Assembly (NCBI RefSeq): GCF_020217465.1
Contig: NZ_CP084115.1
Location: 3,224,001 to 3,288,000 of the forward strand
DNA: 64,000 bases
Origin: Cobetia amphilecti
Lineage (GTDB): Bacteria; Pseudomonadota; Gammaproteobacteria; Pseudomonadales; Halomonadaceae
Direction: 5' to 3'
The translations under genes and the position numbers were made by a program. A model generated the notes under the pieces. The model was not told where the DNA came from. It made no database searches and worked only from the letters and a program-made list of their open reading frames with translations. Each line of letters opens with the position of its first letter. Within the stretch, counting starts at the first letter, position 1. Below, in pieces: positions 55,332 to 62,974 of the stretch.

Positions 55332-56513
55332 TCAGCTCTCGAGCGCCTTGGCCAGGCGCGCGGCCAGCAGCTCACCACGCCAGCCCTGCGCCAAGGGCAG
55401 CGGCTCGCCCTCGTAATCGGCGATCACCAGCGCTTCCATGTCACGGCGCTTGCCGAGAATCTCAGGCTTGAGCTGCTGTGCCTCCGCCACCGCATTGACC
55501 TCACGCTTGAGGCGCTTCATGCAGTTCTTCCACTCCGGCGCCAACGGCGACGGCGGCACGCGCGGCAGCTGACTGTCATCGAGCATCGCCACGTCCTTGA
55601 GCAGCGTCAGCACGGTGTCCCCGTGGCGCTTGATCTGCGGCGGATGCATGCCATCGACCTTGGCCAGCTCGAAGCGATTGGTCGGCAGTCGCTCGCAGAT
55701 CCCGAACAGCTGCGCATCGGCCAGCAGGCGTGAACGCGGCACGTCGCGCAGACGAATCTGCTCCTCGCGCCAGTCACACAGCACCTGCCAGGCGGCCAGG
55801 CCACGCGGCGAGAGCTTCCACAGGCTGCGATGACGCTTCCAGTACTCCGGGTCCGGCGTGGCACCGCCGCTGCTGCCCGGGTCCCGGCAATCCTCTTCAA
55901 GCCACGCCATGCGGTCCAACTCGAGCAATGCATCACGCTGCTCGGACCACACCTGCGGCAGGAACAGCACGTCCAGCGCGGCGTAATCGCACTGCGCCTG
56001 ACTCAAGGGGCGCTTGAGCCAGTTGGAACGCGTCTCTTCCTTGGGCACGGTGACGCCCACCACGCGCTCGACCAGACGCTGATAGCCCATTGAGGCTTCG
56101 CCGCCGGTCAGGCCTTCGGCGATCTGGGTATCGATCAGCGGCGTCGGCGCCACGCCCGCCCAGCGCAGGAAGACTTCCATGTCCTCGCCACAGGCGTGCA
56201 GCAGCTTGAGCGGACCCTCTGCCCCCAGCAGACGCTTGAGCGCCTCGCTGGCCGGCACCACGGTGGGGTCGATCAGGAAGATGCGCGGCGTCTTGCCGTC
56301 CGCACCGGGCAGCTCGCCGTCACGGGCGGCCATCAGCTGCACCAGTGCCGGAATCGGGAAGAAGGTCGACTCGCGGATGAATTCGGTGTCCAACGCCAGC
56401 CAATCGGCGCCTTCCAGTTCTGCACAGGCAGCGGCCAGCGCCTCGGGGGTCTCGACCCAGACGGCCTCGAAATCGAGTTCTGACAGCAGTGCGGTGGCGG
56501 GTTGATCACTCAT
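55332..56513 (-). CDS. rnd: Ribonuclease D
   Basis: 393 residues from the ATG at 56513; the frame stays open upstream to 56828 over recR-side DNA, which is not coding. The DEDDy exonuclease motifs are present: LALDTEFIRESTFFP (Asp, Glu), LLHACGEDMEVFLRW (Asp), and QCDYAALDVLFLPQVW (Tyr, Asp). An HRDC domain follows (WQVLCDWREEQIRLRDVPRSRLLADAQLFGI). RNase D trims tRNA 3' ends and other structured RNAs in the cytoplasm. The ribosome-binding site is weak. Same strand and context as ycgL-ycgN. Confidence 0.95.
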   Translation of the reverse strand: MSDQPATALLSELDFEAVWVETPEALAAACAELEGADWLALDTEFIRESTFFPIPALVQLMAARDGELPGADGKTPRIFLIDPTVVPASEALKRLLGAEGPLKLLHACGEDMEVFLRWAGVAPTPLIDTQIAEGLTGGEASMGYQRLVERVVGVTVPKEETRSNWLKRPLSQAQCDYAALDVLFLPQVWSEQRDALLELDRMAWLEEDCRDPGSSGGATPDPEYWKRHRSLWKLSPRGLAAWQVLCDWREEQIRLRDVPRSRLLADAQLFGICERLPTNRFELAKVDGMHPPQIKRHGDTVLTLLKDVAMLDDSQLPRVPPSPLAPEWKNCMKRLKREVNAVAEAQQLKPEILGKRRDMEALVIADYEGEPLPLAQGWRGELLAARLAKALES

Positions 56514-56603
56514 CAGCAAGGAAATCTCGTGGTGACAGGCTTGCCCGGGCAAGCGGGAATTGAAGGTGACGGGCACTCGCCAGACACCGGGCGGTAAACG
56601 ACC

Positions 56604-56636
56604 GCGGGCGTGGTGGTTCCTGACCACCACGCCCGC
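56604..56636 (-). terminator. Second hairpin downstream of recR
   Basis: A 14-bp perfect stem GCGGGCGTGGTGGT/ACCACCACGCCCGC with a five-base loop, 95 bp after the recR stop. It is followed on minus by GGTCGTTTAC, a poor T run. Confidence 0.6.
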
Positions 56637-56651
56637 AGACGTGCTGCTGTA

Positions 56652-56702
56652 GTTGCTTTGATACCGAAGCTGCTTTGCTACCGAAGTTGCCTTGATGCCG
56701 GT
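56652..56702. repeat. 17-bp x3 intergenic tandem repeat
   Basis: GTTGCTTTGATACCGAA (56652), GCTGCTTTGCTACCGAA (56669) and GTTGCCTTGATGCCGGT (56686). It lies between two hairpins in the recR-rnd gap, and the last unit overlaps the first hairpin. Confidence 0.8.
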
Positions 56703-56727
56703 GCCGAACAGCGTCGGCACCGGTATC
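56694..56727 (-). terminator. First hairpin downstream of recR
   Basis: A stem of about 14 bp (56694-56707 with 56714-56727, one G-T) closing on a six-base loop, four bases after the recR stop. No T run follows. Confidence 0.6.
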
Positions 56728-56730
56728 GCA

Positions 56731-57357
56731 TCAGATCTCGCCGAGGGTGAACGGCAGACGGCCGCTGAAAGCACGACTGAGCGTGCCGCCATCGACGTAT
56801 TCAAGCTCCCCGCCCATCGGCACGCCATAGGCCAGACGCGTCAGCTTGAGCGGCTGCCCACCGTGCTGCACATCGCGAAGCTGCTCGGCGATGTAATGTG
56901 CGGTGGCCTCGCCCTCGACCGTCGGGTTGGTGGCCAGCACCAGCTCCTCGATCTGGCTCTCGCGGACGCGGGTTTCCAGCGCATCCAGCCCGATATCCTC
57001 GGGCCCGATACCATCCAGCGGCGACAGATGGCCGTGCAGCACGAAATAGCGCCCCACATAGCCACCCGCGCCCTCGATGGCGAGCTGGTCGGCGGGCGAT
57101 TCCACCACGCACAGCACGCGCTCATCACGCCGCGGACTCAGGCACAGCTGACAGACCTCTTCCTCGGTCAGCGTGCGACAGCGCGCGCAATAACCGACGC
57201 GCTCCAGCGCCTCGCCCAGCACGCCGACCAGACGGTCGGCGCCCATGCGATCACGCTCCAGCAGATGCAGCGCCATGCGCTGTGCCGTTCGCGGGCCAAC
57301 GCCCGGCAGCACGCGCAAGGCATCCAGCAACTGATCTACCAGCGGCGAAAATCCCAT
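56731..57357 (-). CDS. recR: Recombination protein RecR
   Basis: 208 residues. Helix-hairpin-helix [23 protein letters not shown] near the N-terminus, C4 zinc finger [16 protein letters not shown] (near 57-72), Toprim domain [39 protein letters not shown], and Walker-B-like C-terminus. RecR works with RecF and RecO to load RecA at gaps. Its ATG overlaps the ybaB stop by one base (TGATG), and the dnaX-ybaB-recR order is conserved. Confidence 0.98.
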   Translation of the reverse strand: MGFSPLVDQLLDALRVLPGVGPRTAQRMALHLLERDRMGADRLVGVLGEALERVGYCARCRTLTEEEVCQLCLSPRRDERVLCVVESPADQLAIEGAGGYVGRYFVLHGHLSPLDGIGPEDIGLDALETRVRESQIEELVLATNPTVEGEATAHYIAEQLRDVQHGGQPLKLTRLAYGVPMGGELEYVDGGTLSRAFSGRLPFTLGEI

Positions 57358-57689
57358 CAGAACGGCATCTTGAAGCCGGCCGGAAGGTTCATGCCAGCAG
57401 TCGCCTCTTCCATCTGCTTCTTGGAATTGACTTCGACTTTGCGCACCGCGTCATTGACGGCGGCCGCCAGCAGATCTTCCAGCAGCTCCTTGTCTTCTTC
57501 CATCAGGCTCGGGTCGATCTCGACGCGCGCGACGTCATGACGACCGTTCATGGTGACCTTGACCATGCCCGCGCCGGATTCGCCCTGGACTTCCGCCTTG
57601 GCGGCTTCTTCCTGGACCTTCTGCATGCGCTCCTGCATTTCCTGCGCCTGCTTCATGATGTTACCCATACCGCCTTTTCCACCGAACAT
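57357..57689 (-). CDS. ybaB: YbaB/EbfC family nucleoid-associated protein
   Basis: 110 residues. [49 protein letters not shown] is the family start, with a helical hairpin and central sheet; [31 protein letters not shown] follows. It is a dimeric DNA-binding protein of the nucleoid. It sits between dnaX and recR as usual, coupled to recR. Confidence 0.97.
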   Translation of the reverse strand: MFGGKGGMGNIMKQAQEMQERMQKVQEEAAKAEVQGESGAGMVKVTMNGRHDVARVEIDPSLMEEDKELLEDLLAAAVNDAVRKVEVNSKKQMEEATAGMNLPAGFKMPF

Positions 57690-57870
57690 GGCTCACCTCA
57701 TCAATAACGTGTTGAACATGACCTAACGATAAATGCTGTCTGCCGGACGTGCCATGTCGTGGCACCTCCGGCCTGTGGTGTGCATGCCTTGTCGGCACAC
57801 GCACCGCGAATCCGGGAAAGCGTCAGCGATGCCCGGCACCGCCGACACTCGGTCGAAACTGCCCAGAGCG

Positions 57871-60144
57871 TCAGAAATCGTCCGGCTCGAAGGAGTTGAC
57901 GCTTTCCTCGATCAGACGTGCGCCCAGCTGTTGCTCCATGGACTGGATATGCGGGTCAGCACGCAAGGCTTCAACCGCGCGCACATGACGTTCGCCCAGC
58001 AGACGAATGCGACGACTGTGCGGCGTTTCCAGACCTTCCGGCAGCGGCGCGACGCTGATCTCCAGCACACGCTCCACGCCCTGGCCCGCCAGCGCCTTGC
58101 GAATGCGCTCCTGATGGACTTCGGCCATCATCGCCGACTGGGCGGGGTCCAGCCTCAACTTGAGGTGGGTGCCGTCATCGTGCTCGACCAGGCAATGCGC
58201 GCCGATATTGCGCGTGATGCCGCCCAGCCCCAGTGAGGGGAACAGCTCCAGCCACGCGGCGTGATTCAAGCGACCATCGGTACTCGGGGCGCTCGGCGCC
58301 GGCGTGGGAGCAGCCGCGGGTGCCGGCTCCGGTGCGGGAGCAGGCTCCGGCAGCGGTTGCGCTGCCACGGCTGGCTCGCTGGCGACCGGCTCGTTTGCGA
58401 CCGGCTCAGACACGGCCGGCTCAGGCGCCGGCGGTGCAGCGGGCTCGGGCTGTGCTGGTGCTGACGTTTCAGCTTCAGCGGGCTCTAGCGCTGCTGGTAC
58501 GGCTTCAGCGGGCTGCGGCGCTGCCATTTCAGCGGGCTGCGGAGCCGATGACTCAGCAGCCTCTGGCTGCGCCGGCGCGGAACCGAAGGCGGCACTCAGG
58601 CGTGACATCGCCGAACTGGGCGCAGCGGGCGCCTGTGCGGGAGCTGCCGTCTGTTCTGGCGCTGGCGCCGACACTGGCGCGGCCGCTGGCTGGGGCACGT
58701 CTTGCGCTACGTCGCGAAAGCCGGCATCCCGGGCGTCCTGCGAAGCGTCCTCCGTCGCCCACGGGGGCGGCTCGTCGGCCATCGGCGGATGTGCTTCGGT
58801 CGCTGGCGCGGCCACTGGTGCGGCAGGCTGAGGCGCGGGTGCCATCGGGGCTGCCGGTGCTTGCTGAGGCTGAGCCTGCTGGACAGGTGCCTGCTGAACC
58901 GGAGCTTCTTGAACAGGAGCCTGCTGAGCCGGAGCTTGCTGAACAGGAGCCTGTTGAACAGGCGCTTGCTGGACAGGCGCCGGAGCTTGAGCGCCAGGCG
59001 CGTTCGCACCCTCCGCCTGGCCGGTCATCGGCAGCGGCGTCTGCGCCGGGCGCGGCACGCCCTGCGGGCGGAAGGCCAGCATGCGCAGCAGCGTCATTTC
59101 CAGCGCGGTGCGCGCATCCGGGGCGTTGGCCATGTCGCCACGCCCCTGCAGGGCGATCTGGTAATAGAGCTGCACGTCTTCACCGGTGAAACGGCTGGCC
59201 AGCGCCAGCAGCGCATCACGGTCGCCATGCCCGTTGTCCAGTGCGCTCGGCACCATCTGGGCGATCGCCAGACGGTGGAAGACGGAGGCCATGTCATCCA
59301 GCACCCCGCCGTAGTCCGGCCCCTGCTCGGCCAGTGTCGCCACCTCCGCCAGCAGACTCGCGGCGTCCAGCGAGGCCAGACACTCCAGCAGCGCCAGCAC
59401 ATGGCGGTGATCCAGCGTGCCGAGCATGGCGGCGACATCTTCGCGCCGCACCTGACCATGGCCGAAGGCGATCGCCTGATCGGTCAGACTCATGGCGTCA
59501 CGCATCGAGCCATCGGCAGCCTTGCCGAGCAGCCACAGCGCGTCTTCCTCGAAGCTGACTTCCTCGCGGGCGAGAATGTCGGACAGGTGCTCGACCACGC
59601 GCACCGGCGGCATGTTCTTGAGCGTGAACTGCAGGCAGCGCGACAGGATGGTGACCGGCAGCTTCTGCGGATCAGTGGTCGCGAGCAGGAACTTCACGTG
59701 GGGCGGCGGCTCTTCCAGCGTCTTGAGCAGCGCATTGAAACTGTGGGTCGACAGCATGTGCACCTCATCGATGAGGTACACCTTGTAGCGGCCCTGGGTC
59801 GGCGCGTACTGGACGTTGTCCAGCAGCTCACGCGTATCCTCGACCTTGGTCCGCGAGGCGGCGTCGACTTCGATCAGGTCGACGAAGCGGCCCTCATCGA
59901 TCTCGCGACAGGTGCCACAAACGCCACACGGCCTGGAGCTGACGCCCTCTTCACAGTTCAGGCACTTGGCCAGGATGCGCGCCAGCGTCGTCTTGCCGAC
60001 ACCGCGGGTCCCGGTGAACAGATAGGCATGGTGCAGGCGCCCCTGATCGAGGGCATTGACCAGCGCACGGCTGACATGCTCCTGACCGATCAGTTCGTGA
60101 AAATTGCGCGGGCGCCACTTGCGCGCCAATACCTGATAGCTCAT
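57871..60144 (-). CDS. dnaX: DNA polymerase III subunits gamma and tau
   Basis: 757 residues from MSYQVLARKWRPRNF at 60144. AAA+ clamp-loader domain with Walker A TGTRGVGKTTLARILAK (near 45-58), zinc cysteines (CLNCEEGVSSRPCGVCGTC), Walker B VYLIDEVHML and SRC motif. Residues about 380-630 are a low-complexity Pro/Ala/Gln/Glu linker with about eight QQAPV repeats; the C-terminal 120 residues (LNHAAWLELFPSLGLGG onwards) are the tau domain that binds polymerase and helicase. I see no A-AAA-AAG-type slippery heptamer, so gamma may not be made by the E. coli frameshift here. Upstream the gene faces ffs. Confidence 0.96.
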   Translation of the reverse strand: MSYQVLARKWRPRNFHELIGQEHVSRALVNALDQGRLHHAYLFTGTRGVGKTTLARILAKCLNCEEGVSSRPCGVCGTCREIDEGRFVDLIEVDAASRTKVEDTRELLDNVQYAPTQGRYKVYLIDEVHMLSTHSFNALLKTLEEPPPHVKFLLATTDPQKLPVTILSRCLQFTLKNMPPVRVVEHLSDILAREEVSFEEDALWLLGKAADGSMRDAMSLTDQAIAFGHGQVRREDVAAMLGTLDHRHVLALLECLASLDAASLLAEVATLAEQGPDYGGVLDDMASVFHRLAIAQMVPSALDNGHGDRDALLALASRFTGEDVQLYYQIALQGRGDMANAPDARTALEMTLLRMLAFRPQGVPRPAQTPLPMTGQAEGANAPGAQAPAPVQQAPVQQAPVQQAPAQQAPVQEAPVQQAPVQQAQPQQAPAAPMAPAPQPAAPVAAPATEAHPPMADEPPPWATEDASQDARDAGFRDVAQDVPQPAAAPVSAPAPEQTAAPAQAPAAPSSAMSRLSAAFGSAPAQPEAAESSAPQPAEMAAPQPAEAVPAALEPAEAETSAPAQPEPAAPPAPEPAVSEPVANEPVASEPAVAAQPLPEPAPAPEPAPAAAPTPAPSAPSTDGRLNHAAWLELFPSLGLGGITRNIGAHCLVEHDDGTHLKLRLDPAQSAMMAEVHQERIRKALAGQGVERVLEISVAPLPEGLETPHSRRIRLLGERHVRAVEALRADPHIQSMEQQLGARLIEESVNSFEPDDF
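58870..58985 (-). repeat. 15-bp tandem repeats in the dnaX linker
   Basis: Around eight 15-base units encode variants of QQAPV (QQAPV, QQAPA, QEAPV, QQAQP). Degenerate at DNA level and in frame. Boundaries approximate. Confidence 0.75.
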
Positions 60145-60569
60145 TGAGCGGGGCATTCCTTGGGCGATCTGAAACATGAGCTGAAACCTGCACGACCCGG
60201 CTGGGCTTTACCCCCGACGGTCGACAGACGGAGACCGATGACGAGGCCTCGCTGAGAATGCGCTCATTCTAGCGACTTGCCGTGTGGCTTCAAAGCACGA
60301 TGCCACTTGCGTAGCAGGATTGAGGGCACGAGGCCGGATGACAGGCGTGGTGCTCGTCCCGAATTGCGGGCACGACGAAACGCCAAGCGGGGCTCGGGAC
60401 AGGCAGGAGATGACAGATTCAGACAGCGAGGGTGTGGCGAAAGGCTTCAGGCAACGTAAAGCGAAGGGCTTGCAGGGGGGGCTTGCGAGGACTTGAGATA
60501 GAGCCTTGCACAGCAGGCGGGATGATTCGGACATTTCACGAGCAGCCACTTTCAAGGCCCTGAAATGGA
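60145..60569. other. Intergenic region dnaX-ffs
   Basis: About 425 bp between the dnaX start and the SRP RNA 3' end. It must hold the dnaX promoter (minus strand). GAATG/CATTC near 60257-60270 and a bulged hairpin near 60354-60376 are visible; no gene is supported. Confidence 0.45.
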
Positions 60570-60679
60570 GGCGGCCCCATCAGCCACATCCCGGCACACG
60601 CGTCAGCCACTACCGTTGCTCCCTTCCGGGCCTGGCGGGGTTTGCAGCCTAGCATTGCGGGAGGACCGACAGGGCCACC
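60570..60679 (-). ncRNA. ffs: Signal recognition particle RNA, small bacterial (4.5S) type
   Basis: On the minus strand the 110-base sequence folds as one long hairpin: 5' GGTGGCCCTG pairs with the 3' end, and the conserved apical domain reads CAGGCCCGGAAGGGAGCA with the GGAA tetraloop and the asymmetric loop that Ffh binds. Segments such as GTCCTCCCGCAA and GCGTGTGCCGGGATGT match the E. coli 4.5S RNA closely. With Ffh it forms the SRP that targets inner-membrane proteins. Position upstream of dnaX is common. Exact ends are estimated from the terminal helix. Confidence 0.95.
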
Positions 60680-60800
60680 ACAAATATGATCATTCGGTGA
60701 ACTACCGAGCCAATCGCTTGAACTTCAAGCACTTGGCGTGATCAAGGCGCACACTATAACAGCGCATCGCCGCCCTCACAAGGGGAGATCACGCCACGGG

Positions 60801-61964
60801 CTATTGCGTCGCCTCACGCGCTCGGCGATGGCGGAAATGACGCGCCATCACCGGCAGCAACAGCATCAGGACGATCAGGCGCAGAAGGTGATGGAAGGCG
60901 ACGAAGATCGGGTCGAGATCGAGCGCCACCGCCAATAGCGCCATCTCGCCGATACCGCCGGGCGCCAGGGCGAGAAAGGCCACATCACGCGGCACGCCCA
61001 TCAGCTGATGGATCAGCTCGGCAAAGCAGCCCAGCACCGACAGCGAGATCAGGGTCGCCACGCCCGACTGGCCCATCACCCCGACCAGCACCCGCGGCGT
61101 AAGGCCCTTGAAGCGCGCCCCGATGGCGCAGCCCAGCACCAGCTGCATGACATCGGTGCCCCATACCGGTGGCGAGAAACGCACCACGTCGCCAAGCGAC
61201 AGCACCAGCGCCAGCAACAGTGGCGCCAGCAGCGAGGCATTGGGAATGCGCAGTCGCCTGGCCAGGGGCAGCAGAAACGGCAGCACCGCGATCAGCCACA
61301 GGCCGCTTACCGCCACATCGCTGCCGATGCCGGGCGTGCCCGCCGCACCTTCCAGCACCCAATAGAGCGGCGGCAGAATCATGATCACCAGCAGCACCCG
61401 CAACGATTGCGCCACCGCGATGCGCTGCGGGTCGCCACCGATGCGCTCGCCGATCACCACCATCGCCGTCAGCGCGCCGGGCACCGAGGAGAACCACGCA
61501 CTGGTGGCGTCAAAACCACAGCGGCGATACCAGGCGGCGCAGGCCAGCGTCGAGGCCCACACCCCCGCCAGCAGCAGCAACGCCGACAACCACCAGCTGG
61601 AGAGGTGCGAGACCAGCTCGGGCGAGACGCGCGCGCCCAGCGTCAGCCCCAGCACCCCCAGAAACAGGTTGCGCAGGCGGTCCGGTACGCCCAGCCTCAG
61701 CCCGGCCATCGCGCCCAGCAGATTGGCGACCAGCGGCCCCAGCATCCACGCCAGCGGCATGCCGGTGAGCTGGAACAGCCAACCGCCCACCACCCCCAGC
61801 GCCAGCGAGGTCAGCAGCGGCCTGAGCGGCGCGTCAGCCTTGAGCGAGGTGGCAGCCTTGAGCGACGTGACAGCCCTGAGCGACATGACAGCCGTGAGCC
61901 TATGGGCTGGCGAGAGACGAGAGGCGCGCGCCTTGAGGCGCTGCAATAGCGGAACGGATGGCAT
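60801..61964 (-). CDS. AbrB family membrane protein (putative ammonia-monooxygenase-like regulator family)
   Basis: 387 residues from the ATG at 61964 with AAGGA upstream; the frame opens at 62045. About ten hydrophobic helices in two homologous halves, each with a Gly/Pro-rich repeat: GVVGGWLFQLTGMPLAWMLGPLVANLLGA and, near the C-terminus, GVMGQSGVATLISLSVLG...FLALAPGGIGEMALLAVALDLDPIFVAFHHLLRL. This is the AbrB (PF05145) membrane family, not the AbrB transition-state regulator; its transport function is unknown. The N-terminal 40 residues contain an 18-bp tandem repeat. Neighbour of a divergent two-component system. Confidence 0.88.
   Translation of the reverse strand: MPSVPLLQRLKARASRLSPAHRLTAVMSLRAVTSLKAATSLKADAPLRPLLTSLALGVVGGWLFQLTGMPLAWMLGPLVANLLGAMAGLRLGVPDRLRNLFLGVLGLTLGARVSPELVSHLSSWWLSALLLLAGVWASTLACAAWYRRCGFDATSAWFSSVPGALTAMVVIGERIGGDPQRIAVAQSLRVLLVIMILPPLYWVLEGAAGTPGIGSDVAVSGLWLIAVLPFLLPLARRLRIPNASLLAPLLLALVLSLGDVVRFSPPVWGTDVMQLVLGCAIGARFKGLTPRVLVGVMGQSGVATLISLSVLGCFAELIHQLMGVPRDVAFLALAPGGIGEMALLAVALDLDPIFVAFHHLLRLIVLMLLLPVMARHFRHRRAREATQ
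61834..61905 (-). repeat. 18-bp x4 tandem repeat in the AbrB-family gene
   Basis: Units at 61834, 61852, 61870 and 61888 (for example GCAGCCTTGAGCGACGTG) encode on the minus strand the repeating hexapeptide pattern xSLxAx (MSLRAV, TSLKAA, TSLKAD). In frame, before the first membrane helix. Confidence 0.85.
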
Positions 61965-62143
61965 GCTGGCTTCCTTGTCAGCGACACGAAACAGGCCACC
62001 AATGATACGCTGGCGCAAGCGCCATTGGCTGCCTGTTTGAGGCAATATTGCGCCTTCAAGCGGCCATTGCAGGTCGCAGACCGGCCCTGTGCCTGACTCT
62101 CATCACTCTTGTCGCGTACCTGACGCGCCCTTGCGGAGCCCGG

Positions 62144-62974
62144 ATGACTTCTCCCGACTCACTCCCCTCAGCGGCTGACGATTCAGCGGCTGACGCCTCA
62201 GCGCATGGCCCAGCCACCGCACCGCCCCCGGCCCTGCTGCTGGTCGAGGACGACGCCCTGCTGTCCAGCACGCTGTGCAGCGTCTTTTCCGCCGAGGGCC
62301 TTGCGGTCACCCACCTGGCCGACGGCGCCGCGGCGCTTGCCCGCCTGGCGGCCCACCACGATCACGGCTTCGCGCTGATCGTACTCGACCTCAACCTGCC
62401 CGGCGCTTCCGGGCTCGAGATTCTCGCCGCGCTGCGCCAGCACGATCGCCAGACCCCGGTGCTGATTCTCACCGCGCGCGGCGCCATCGAAGATCGCGTG
62501 CGCGGGCTGGACCTGGGCGCCGATGACTATCTTGCCAAGCCCTTCGTGCTCGATGAGCTGGAAGCCCGCGTGCGCGCCCTGCTGCGCCGCCATGCCACTC
62601 TTCAGGCCAGTCAGCAGGCCACTCTTCAGGCCAGCCAGCAGCCGGCGCCCTCGCCTGGCATCGCCCCACGCCTGACTCTCGGCAGCCTGGCCTTCGAGCC
62701 ACTCAATGCACGCTTTCTGCTCGCCGATGCCCCACTGGCGCTGCCGCCCCGCGAACAGCGCCTGCTGGGTTGTCTGATCCAGCATGCCGGCGAACCGGTG
62801 GACAAGGCGCGCCTGACCCGCGAGGCCTTCGGTGAGGAAGAGGCCGTGGGCGACAACGCCATCGAGGTCTATGTGCATCGCCTGCGCAAGCGCCTGGAAG
62901 GCAGCGACGTCAATCTGCGCACCATCCGTGGCCTTGGCTATCTACTGGAACAGACCACGGACGGCAGCGCTTGA
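62144..62974 (+). CDS. OmpR-family response regulator (TctD/QseB-like)
   Basis: 276 residues from the ATG at 62144 (GGAG upstream); the upstream open frame lacks a start signal. After about 25 disordered residues, a receiver domain carries VEDDALL, the phospho-acceptor Asp82 in LIVLDLNLPGASG, Thr in ILTARG and Lys in YLAKPF. A winged helix of OmpR type follows (REQRLLGCLIQHAGEPVDKARL...DNAIEVYVHRLRKRLEG). The linker has a 24-bp duplication. Coupled by a TTGA overlap to the kinase. Targets unknown; TctD/TctE-like by the shape of its partner. Confidence 0.92.
   Translation: MTSPDSLPSAADDSAADASAHGPATAPPPALLLVEDDALLSSTLCSVFSAEGLAVTHLADGAAALARLAAHHDHGFALIVLDLNLPGASGLEILAALRQHDRQTPVLILTARGAIEDRVRGLDLGADDYLAKPFVLDELEARVRALLRRHATLQASQQATLQASQQPAPSPGIAPRLTLGSLAFEPLNARFLLADAPLALPPREQRLLGCLIQHAGEPVDKARLTREAFGEEEAVGDNAIEVYVHRLRKRLEGSDVNLRTIRGLGYLLEQTTDGSA
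62594..62641 (+). repeat. 24-bp x2 tandem duplication in the response-regulator linker
   Basis: Units 62594-62617 and 62618-62641 differ by one base and encode ATLQASQQ twice, between the receiver and DNA-binding domains. Confidence 0.85.

Noticed and set aside
60801-61964. AbrB transition-state DNA-binding regulator
   Set aside because: Same name, different family: this is a polytopic membrane protein.
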